Origin: UBA668 sp046086305
GTDB taxonomy: Bacteria > Actinomycetota > Acidimicrobiia > Acidimicrobiales > Ilumatobacteraceae
Direction of reading: 5' to 3'
Length of the DNA stretch: 10,001 nucleotides
Assembly (NCBI GenBank): GCA_046086305.1
Contig: JBJSXI010000066.1
Span: 1 to 10,001 of the forward strand
Shown here: piece after piece, positions 4,901 through 10,001 of the stretch
Position numbering within the stretch: position 1 is the first letter of the stretch
Layout: each line of letters starts with the position of its first letter
Program-made: the position numbers and the translations under genes
The notes under the pieces: model-generated
What the model saw: the letters and a program-made list of their open reading frames with translations, nothing else
Told to the model about the DNA's origin: nothing
Databases searched by the model: none

Positions 4901-7447
4901 TCATGTGGTCGCGATGGCCTCGAGCATGTCGGCCTTGGCTGCCCGACGCGCCGGCACCACCGATGCCACCGCAGCGAACAGCAGGGCCATCACCGCTGCG
5001 GCGATGATCGTGGCAACGGGCAGCGCGAATCGACCCAGACCCTCGTCGGCGAACGAGGTGACGATGATCCACCCGAGGGCGATGCCGAGGATCACCCCGA
5101 GGATCACACCGACGACTCCGGTGATCATGCTCTCCCACAGCACACTGCTGCGCACCTGGCGCTTGGTCATCCCGACCGCGCGCAACAATCCCAGTTCGCG
5201 CCGCCGCTCGTACACCGCCAGCCACAGGGTGATCACGATGCCGATCACGGCGATGAAGATCGACATGCCGAGCAACGCGTAGATGAAGTTCAAGAACGCA
5301 TCGACCTGGTCGTCCTGCTCTTGGATGTAGTCGTCGCGGCTCTGCAGGCGGGCCGTGGGATAGCCGGCGGCGACCGCCTCGAGCGCAGCGGTGTTCGCTT
5401 CGGTGACACCGCCATCGGCGCGCACGAAGACACCGATGTCGAACAGTGGGATCGACTGGCCGGCGAACAGTTCGCGGTCGACGATCAAGTTGCCGAACGT
5501 GTCGTCGTTGAACACACCCTGCACGACGAGATCGATCCGCTGCCCGTCGATCAACCCGGCACCCACCGTGTCGCCCACGGTGAGCCCATCGCGCTCGGCC
5601 TTGTCGGCCGAGTAGAGGATGCCCGTGGCATCGAGGTCGGCGAACGAGCCGGCGACGAAGTCGACCTCGAGCACCGCAGCAGCCCGTTCGGGATCCACGG
5701 CGATCACCGTCTTGGTCGCGTCGGCCGGCACACCGGCGTCGTCCGGCTCGACGAGGAACATGGTCGCCGCCGACAGTCCCAGCGCTCGGCCGATCCCCGC
5801 CGCATCGAGATCGTCGGCCAGCTCGGTGGGCAGCCCGACACCCGACTGCAGACGTGACGACACGACGTAGTCGGCCGTGAACGCATCGCCGATCACTTCG
5901 CGCAGACTCGCCTTGGCCGATGCGCCGAGGGTGGCCACGCCGATCATCAGCGACAGTCCGACGGCCAGCGCGCTCGCGGTGATCGCCGTGCGCTTGGGAT
6001 TGCGCGCCGCGTTGCGCCCCGACATCGTGCCCGCCGCGCCGCGCAGGCGGCCGAGCAGTGGCGCCGCACCCCGCGCGATCGGCGCTGCGACGAACGGGCC
6101 GAGGGCGATGAGCGCAACCAGTAGTGCACCCACCCCGACACCCAACCAGCGCGCATCACCGGTGAGGCCGGCGAACACGGCGGCAGCAGCCACGATCACG
6201 CTGACCACACCGAGGATCCGACGGCCACGCGAGACCGCCGAGCGGTCGACCGCCACATCGCGCATCGCGGCGAGCGGTGGGACACGCCCCGACCGGATGG
6301 CCGGGACGACTGCACACAGCAGGGTGACGGTGACCCCGACGATCATCGTCGTCACGAATCCGCCGACGCCCACCACGAGCGAGGTCTCACCGGGTCCGAA
6401 CCCGAGGGCATCGAGCACCCGGAGGATCGTGAGGGCCAGACCCACGCCGCTGATGCAACCGATGAGCGAGCCGCCGAACCCGACCACGAATGCCTCGGTG
6501 AAGACGGACCGGGTGATCTGACCACGGCTCGCGCCGATCGCCCGGAGGATGGCGTTCTCGCGTGTCCGCTGGGCGACGCTGATGCTGAAGACGTTGTAGA
6601 TGATGAAACTGCCGACGAACAGCGAGATCAGAGCGAACACCGACAGGAAGATCGTCAGGAACCCGAGGCTCTCCTCGACCGCCGACTGGTTCTCGTCGGT
6701 GATCGCCTCACCGGTGAGCACCTCGATCTCAGGATCGTCGATCGCCGCATCGATCGCTGCAGCGAGTTCGTCCTGCGACGCCGAGCCGTCACCGCCGACG
6801 ATCACCCCGTCGATGAGCGATGTGTCGCCGATCACGAAGTCTTGCGCCGTGGGCAGGTCGAACAGGGCCCATCCGGCGCCACCCGACGAGTCGGCACCGG
6901 CGAAGGTGGCCACCCCGACCACCGTGAAGGGACGGGCCCGACCCGTCGTGGTGACGAGCACCTCGTCGCCAACCTCGACGCCGCCGAACTTGGCACTACC
7001 CCGATCGAGCACCACCTCGGTGGGGCCGGCCGGCGCACGACCCTCGGCGAGATCCCATGGCGAACGCTCGGAGTCGATCCAGACCCCGCCGAACTTCGGT
7101 GGCCCGTCGACACCGAGGACTTCGCCCTCGAAGCTCACCACGGCACTGCCATTCACATCCCCGAACACCTCGGACACGCCCTCGACCTCGGCGACGACAT
7201 CGATCAACTCGACGCCGATGCGCGACCTGGTCTCCACACCGAACCCACCCTCGACGACGTTCGCCGAACGCACCACTGCATCGGTGCCGGCGAACGCGTC
7301 GGCGAACATCGACGTGAACGACCGGGTGATCGTGCCCGTGAAGACGAACACACCGTTGAGGAATGCCGTACCGGCGATGACCGCGATCGCAGTGACGACG
7401 AGTCGGCCCTTGCGGCTCCAGATGTGGCGAAGGCTGAGGCGGAACAC
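4901..7447 (-). CDS. ABC transporter permease with two FtsX domains (MacB-like, 848 aa)
   Basis: This is the membrane part of an exporter-type ABC complex that acts with the ATPase encoded just upstream. It begins with a cytoplasmic helix and TM1 (about 16-40), then a large extracytoplasmic MacB-type core (about 41-255), a first FtsX domain (264-392, with RENAILRAIGASRGQITRSV between TM2 and TM3 and VVPAIRSGRVPPLAAMRDV at its end), two further helices (410-460), another helix near 487-510, a second outside domain (510-715) and a second FtsX domain (722-845, with ERRRELGLLRAVGMTKRQV and the ending ARRAAKADMLEAIA). This duplicated layout is the usual large actinobacterial form. GTG 7447 is 3 bp after the ATPase TGA, indicating translational coupling. 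The substrate is unknown: relatives move lipids, lipoproteins, peptides or antibiotics, or regulate cell-wall hydrolases. Confidence 0.95.
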   Translation of the reverse strand: MFRLSLRHIWSRKGRLVVTAIAVIAGTAFLNGVFVFTGTITRSFTSMFADAFAGTDAVVRSANVVEGGFGVETRSRIGVELIDVVAEVEGVSEVFGDVNGSAVVSFEGEVLGVDGPPKFGGVWIDSERSPWDLAEGRAPAGPTEVVLDRGSAKFGGVEVGDEVLVTTTGRARPFTVVGVATFAGADSSGGAGWALFDLPTAQDFVIGDTSLIDGVIVGGDGSASQDELAAAIDAAIDDPEIEVLTGEAITDENQSAVEESLGFLTIFLSVFALISLFVGSFIIYNVFSISVAQRTRENAILRAIGASRGQITRSVFTEAFVVGFGGSLIGCISGVGLALTILRVLDALGFGPGETSLVVGVGGFVTTMIVGVTVTLLCAVVPAIRSGRVPPLAAMRDVAVDRSAVSRGRRILGVVSVIVAAAAVFAGLTGDARWLGVGVGALLVALIALGPFVAAPIARGAAPLLGRLRGAAGTMSGRNAARNPKRTAITASALAVGLSLMIGVATLGASAKASLREVIGDAFTADYVVSSRLQSGVGLPTELADDLDAAGIGRALGLSAATMFLVEPDDAGVPADATKTVIAVDPERAAAVLEVDFVAGSFADLDATGILYSADKAERDGLTVGDTVGAGLIDGQRIDLVVQGVFNDDTFGNLIVDRELFAGQSIPLFDIGVFVRADGGVTEANTAALEAVAAGYPTARLQSRDDYIQEQDDQVDAFLNFIYALLGMSIFIAVIGIVITLWLAVYERRRELGLLRAVGMTKRQVRSSVLWESMITGVVGVILGVILGIALGWIIVTSFADEGLGRFALPVATIIAAAVMALLFAAVASVVPARRAAKADMLEAIATT

Positions 7448-7450
7448 GGC

Positions 7451-8188
7451 TCAGTGCCCGAACTGCTTCATCCGATCGAGCACCCGCTCGGCCGTGGGTT
7501 CGTGCATCTCGTCGACGATCCGTCCGTCGGCGAGGAACACCACCCGGTCGGCATGGCTGGCCGCACCCGGATCGTGAGTGACCATGACGATCGTCTGCCC
7601 GAGATCGCGCACGGCACGCCCCATGAAGTCGAGGATCTCGGCACCGGTGCGGCTGTCGAGGTTGCCGGTCGGCTCGTCGGCGAAGATGATCGTCGGGCGC
7701 GTCGCGAGCGCACGTGCCACGGCGACACGCTGCTGCTGCCCACCCGACAGCTCGCTCGGCCGGTGCGACAGACGGTCGCGCAGCCCGACCGTGTCGATCA
7801 CGTTGTCGATCCACTGCTGGTCACCGCGTTGGCCGCCGAGGAGTAGCGGAAGCGTGATGTTCTCGTAGGCGGTGAGCGTGGGGACCAGGTTGTATGCCTG
7901 GAAGATGAACCCGATCGACGTGCGGCGCAGTTCGGTCAGCTGGCGGTCGTTCAGCGACGACAGCTCGACATCGCCGATGAACACCGACCCCGAGGTGAGC
8001 GAGTCGAGTCCGGCGAGGCAGTGCATCAACGTGCTCTTCCCCGACCCCGACGGGCCCATGATCGCCGTGAACCGGCCTGCCTCGAACTCGACATCGACAC
8101 CGTCGAGGGCACGGACCTCGCCCTCACCGCCGCCGTAGATCTTCGTCGCGCCGACTGCCCGGGCGGCGACCGTGGTCGTGGTGGTCAT
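7451..8188 (-). CDS. ABC transporter ATP-binding protein (LolD/MacB subfamily)
   Basis: This is the nucleotide-binding subunit that powers the FtsX-type permease encoded 3 bp downstream. All catalytic motifs are intact in the 245-residue product: Walker A GPSGSGKST (45-53), Q-loop Gln97 in FIFQAYNLVPTLTAYEN (a LolD/MacB hallmark), signature LSGGQQQR (147-154), Walker B IIFADEPTGNLDS (167-179) and switch His205 in VTHD. The C-terminus is short, as in export-type and mechanotransmission ABC systems. ATG 8188 is chosen over the in-frame upstream start at 8221 because a GGTGAG element lies suitably upstream and the protein then starts as MTTTTTVAAR, as in relatives. It leads the operon ATPase - permease - F420-type protein; its promoter should lie in 8189-8278. 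Confidence 0.95.
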   Translation of the reverse strand: MTTTTTVAARAVGATKIYGGGEGEVRALDGVDVEFEAGRFTAIMGPSGSGKSTLMHCLAGLDSLTSGSVFIGDVELSSLNDRQLTELRRTSIGFIFQAYNLVPTLTAYENITLPLLLGGQRGDQQWIDNVIDTVGLRDRLSHRPSELSGGQQQRVAVARALATRPTIIFADEPTGNLDSRTGAEILDFMGRAVRDLGQTIVMVTHDPGAASHADRVVFLADGRIVDEMHEPTAERVLDRMKQFGH

Positions 8189-8242
8189 CGGACCATTCTC
8201 ACCGACGATGGGCCCGACCACGACCTGTCGGCGGGCAAATCT

Positions 8243-8254
8243 GCAGGATCCTGC
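8243..8254. repeat. Perfect 12-bp palindrome between glycosylase and ABC operon
   Basis: GCAGGATCCTGC is fully self-complementary. It sits 24 bp beyond the glycosylase stop and 54 bp before the ABC ATPase start, flanked by GGGC (8233-8236) and GCCC (8256-8259), which can pair as an outer stem. It could be a terminator stem for the glycosylase transcript, an operator for the ABC operon, or chance. Confidence 0.4.
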
Positions 8255-8278
8255 CGCCCGATGTGCGCCGCAGCGGGT

Positions 8279-9181
8279 TCAGCCGGCCAGGGGGTCGCGC
8301 CGCCACGGCAGGTCGGCGAGGTACTGCGACGCCGCCGGATGCGGGTCCATCTCCCGTCGCACGGGCGCCTCGACCCCGTCGGGCCGGGCCGGACAGCGCA
8401 CCTGACATCCGGGGCACCAGTAGACGAGCCGGGCGAAGTCGCCGATCCGGCGCACCAGCACCGTGTCGCCACAGCGCTCACAGCGCTGACCGTTCCGCCC
8501 GTACACGGCCAGCCCACCGGCAATTCCCTGCTGGGTGACCCGACGCGCATGACGCAGGTTGGCGCGCAGCATCCGCGTCGCCGTGTGCACCAACTGCACG
8601 CAGTCACTCGGCTCGAGATCACCCACAGCGCCGAACGGATCGATCTCACACGCCCACAGCACCTCACTGCGATACACGTTGCCGACGCCGCACATCACAT
8701 GCTGGTCGAGGATCGCATCGGCAACCGTCATCTCCGGTTCGGCATAGTGATAGAGGCGTTGCGCGCACTCGTGCAGATCTTCGACGGATGCCGTGCACAG
8801 GTCGGGACCGAGTCGACCGAAGCCCGGATGACGGTACGGGTCGAAATCGCGGTACGTCTCGACGACCGGCGCGTTGAAGCACACCGCCACCCACTCGGGC
8901 ACCTCGATGACCACCCTCATCTGCGTCGACGGCTTGCGCCACCGTTCTCCACGTCGATAGAGGTGCCACGACCCGGTCATCCGCATGTGGGTGTGCAGGA
9001 CGAGATCGTCGTCCCAGATGATCTCGAGGTGCTTACCGTGACTCTCGACGCGCTCGATCACCCGCCCGGGACTCGGGCGCGGGCCGAACAGCGACGGGGC
9101 ATCGAATCCGGTCGTCGGACGTCCGACGAGCGCGATCCGCAGCGCCGCCGCGCTCCGGTGGATCGTGTCACCTTCGGGCAC
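8279..9181 (-). CDS. nei: Fpg/Nei-family DNA glycosylase/AP lyase (endonuclease VIII type)
   Basis: The enzyme excises oxidised bases from DNA and nicks the abasic strand in base excision repair. The start GTG 9181 is fixed by the family N-terminus (M/V)PEGDTIHR, in which Pro2 becomes the catalytic N-terminal amine and Glu3 assists; the frame is open upstream to 9298 but without homology. Lys50 in SHGKHLEI fits the beta-hairpin lysine. The H2TH domain occupies about 130-220, including CGVGNVYRSEVLW with Asn168. A zinc finger follows: Cys234, Cys237, Cys256 and Cys259 (CERC ... CPGC), with Arg251 near the finger tip. The PEGDTI start favours the Nei branch over Fpg (PELPEV). The product is 300 aa; about 37 residues continue past the last zinc ligands, including a basic/Pro-rich stretch and PHPAASQYLADLPWRRD. 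Substrate range, likely oxidised pyrimidines, is inferred. It is divergent from the gene at 9265. Confidence 0.92.
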   Translation of the reverse strand: MPEGDTIHRSAAALRIALVGRPTTGFDAPSLFGPRPSPGRVIERVESHGKHLEIIWDDDLVLHTHMRMTGSWHLYRRGERWRKPSTQMRVVIEVPEWVAVCFNAPVVETYRDFDPYRHPGFGRLGPDLCTASVEDLHECAQRLYHYAEPEMTVADAILDQHVMCGVGNVYRSEVLWACEIDPFGAVGDLEPSDCVQLVHTATRMLRANLRHARRVTQQGIAGGLAVYGRNGQRCERCGDTVLVRRIGDFARLVYWCPGCQVRCPARPDGVEAPVRREMDPHPAASQYLADLPWRRDPLAG

Positions 9182-9251
9182 CCTTCCAGAATATTCGGCG
9201 ACATCCCGGTGACAGGCGATACCACGACAGGTGAACCGACGGGCACATCGG

Positions 9252-9257
9252 TAGCGT
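9252..9257 (+). promoter_or_regulatory. Candidate -10 element of a leaderless transcript
   Basis: TAGCGT fits the actinobacterial TANNNT -10 pattern and ends 7 nt before the GTG at 9265, so transcription would start at or next to the start codon. There is no Shine-Dalgarno before that GTG, which agrees with leaderless expression. The -35 region is not convincing (GTGAAC at 9231-9236, spacing 15). The 83-bp gap also must hold the promoter of the divergent glycosylase. Confidence 0.42.
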
Positions 9258-9264
9258 TCGGGTC

Positions 9265-9567
9265 GTGCCCGAGCCCGACGACGACCGACCGGTGCCACCG
9301 CTCACCGCGGCATCCGATCCGGTGGCCACAGCGCGGCGTCGACACGGCGCACCCGGGGCGATCCTCGCCGCCGGGATGCTCGGGATCGACCAGGTCCTCG
9401 GGCGCAAACCGCGCGAAGAGGCCCCGATCGTCGTCGCCGCGAGCGACCAACCGGTCGACATCGATGCTGACGGCATCGTCGTCCCCGTCGACGAGGTCAC
9501 CGAGGTCGTGGCACCACCCCAGCCGCGGCCCGATCCGTTCCCTCGACGGCCACGTCGACGGCGCTGA
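9265..9567 (+). CDS. Small conserved-looking hypothetical protein, 100 aa
   Basis: The function is unknown. The product starts with an acidic/Pro stretch (MPEPDDDRPVPP), continues with a basic and hydrophobic segment (RRRHGAPGAILAAGMLGIDQ, residues 25-44) that might be an amphipathic or short membrane-associated helix, then a K-P-R-E-E-A-P-I-V-V motif, an acidic stretch (VDIDADGIVVPVDE, 64-77) and a Pro/Arg-rich tail ending RRPRRRR. The central helix plus the PIVV and D-D-G-I-x-VPVDE pattern resembles small unannotated actinobacterial proteins I have seen, but I cannot name a family. Coding is supported by position between two real genes, by the candidate leaderless promoter, and by a product with segmented composition. 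It is divergent from the glycosylase and 49 bp upstream of the DUF4916-like gene. Confidence 0.65.
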   Translation: MPEPDDDRPVPPLTAASDPVATARRRHGAPGAILAAGMLGIDQVLGRKPREEAPIVVAASDQPVDIDADGIVVPVDEVTEVVAPPQPRPDPFPRRPRRRR

Positions 9568-9595
9568 CCACCCGTCGGTCACCGTGCGGCTCAAC

Positions 9596-9601
9596 TAGCC
9601 T
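9596..9601 (+). promoter_or_regulatory. Candidate -10 element for the DUF4916-like gene
   Basis: TAGCCT fits the TANNNT pattern and ends 15 nt before ATG 9617. No convincing -35 is visible. If used, the transcript would begin close to the GGAGA ribosome binding site, so read-through from the upstream gene is also plausible. Confidence 0.3.
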
Positions 9602-9616
9602 GCCGCCGGAGACGAC

Positions 9617-10001
9617 ATGGCCGAACAGACCGACACCCGCACCGGATGGCTCTCGGGCGACCAGCTCGAGAACATCAGGGCCAATGTGCCGCTCGTCTAC
9701 GTCGACGCCGTGCCCGTGCGCGTCGACGAGCTCGGTCGGGTCACCAAGGTGGGCATGCTCCTGCGTCAGGCGGCCGACGGCACGATCAGCCGGATGGTCG
9801 TCACCGGTCGCGTGCTCTACGGCGAACGGATCCGCGACGCGCTGCTCCGTCACCTCGAGAAGGATCTCGGCCCGGTGGCGCTGCCGCGGATTCCCGCCGA
9901 GGTCGCGCCGTTCACGGTCGTCGAGTACTTCCCCGACCCCGACGTGAGCGGCTTTCACGATCCGCGACACCACGCCGTGAGCCTCGCATTCGTCGTGCCC
10001 G
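9617..10001 (+). CDS. DUF4916 / NUDIX-hydrolase-like protein (3' end missing)
   Basis: The first 128 residues are in the window and the gene runs off the right edge. The pattern WLSGDQLENIRANVPLVYVD (11-30), AVPVRVDELGRVTKVGMLLR (31-50), SRMVVTGRVLYGERIRDALL and RHLEKDLGPVALP, followed by FTVVEYFPDP and FHDPRHHAVSLAFVV, matches what I recall of the DUF4916 group of NUDIX-like proteins of actinobacteria, usually about 160-180 residues. The region GRVLYGERIRDALLRHLEKDLG stands where a NUDIX box would be, but the canonical catalytic REUXEE is absent, so hydrolase activity is doubtful. ATG 9617 is supported by GGAGA at 9608-9612, 4 nt upstream. Cytoplasmic, with no signal peptide; physiological role unknown. 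Confidence 0.87.
   Translation, partial: MAEQTDTRTGWLSGDQLENIRANVPLVYVDAVPVRVDELGRVTKVGMLLRQAADGTISRMVVTGRVLYGERIRDALLRHLEKDLGPVALPRIPAEVAPFTVVEYFPDPDVSGFHDPRHHAVSLAFVVP

Noticed and set aside
4622..5857. Long open frame of 411 codons on plus, opposite the permease
   Set aside because: Its product is Arg/His/Asp-rich low-complexity sequence without family features; it is an antisense shadow of the FtsX permease and F420-type genes in GC-rich DNA.
6600..7577. Open frame of 325 codons on plus, Ser/Thr/Pro-rich
   Set aside because: The Ser/Thr/Pro composition is what the reverse strand of a GC-rich permease yields; no start signal or homology.
8189..8221. Upstream start (8221) for the ABC ATPase
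   Set aside because: The extra residues have no family match, and ATG 8188 has a better-placed GGTGAG element and the usual N-terminus.
8021..9598. Long open frame of 525 codons on plus, spanning ABC ATPase to hypothetical gene
   Set aside because: It runs antisense to two well-supported genes and across their intergenic gap, and the product is His/Arg-rich with no domain. Stops are simply rare in that frame.

Overview
The window is about two-thirds G+C, densely packed, and every gene ends in G/C-rich third positions. The gene families point to a high-GC actinobacterium, probably the Acidimicrobiia (Ilumatobacter-like) side. The clues are a CtpE-type P-type ATPase, an F420-type split-barrel protein of the Rv2074 class, an actinobacterial Nei-type glycosylase and a DUF4916 NUDIX-like protein. 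This placement is inferred from family resemblance, not from a search. No rRNA, tRNA, CRISPR array, transposase or phage gene is visible.

Left part (1-3335, plus strand): the 3' portion of a CtpE-like cation-transporting P-type ATPase is followed 10 bp later by a glutathione peroxidase, then by an unrecognised 172-aa protein. The peroxidase reading frame (2263-2730) is interrupted by one TGA at 2368-2370, exactly at the catalytic Cys/Sec position of the family (motif N-L-A-S-L-U-G-L-T-P-Q-Y). A hairpin with a GGTC apical loop follows the TGA and resembles the SECIS of E. coli fdhF. I read this as a selenocysteine-containing glutathione peroxidase that ordinary gene callers would truncate or miss. 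It is the main finding of the window.

Middle (3345-4878): a short FMN-type split-barrel (PPOX-like) gene on minus and a 1-Cys peroxiredoxin on plus are divergently arranged. Between them lies a promoter carrying an operator-like inverted repeat. The peroxiredoxin converges with an F420-type split-barrel gene on minus. Their two stop codons lie inside one perfect inverted repeat that could serve as a two-way terminator.

Right part (4483-9181, minus strand): an ABC exporter of the MacB/LolD/FtsX type (ATPase, then an 848-aa double-FtsX permease) is followed by the F420-type gene in an apparent operon. Upstream lies a Nei/Fpg-family DNA glycosylase. Divergent from the glycosylase are a small acidic/proline-rich hypothetical protein with what looks like a leaderless promoter, and the start of a DUF4916 NUDIX-like gene that runs off the right edge.

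Several genes share an oxidant-defence theme: two peroxidases, two flavin/deazaflavin split-barrel proteins and an oxidised-base glycosylase. Only the adjacency is observed; joint function is inference.
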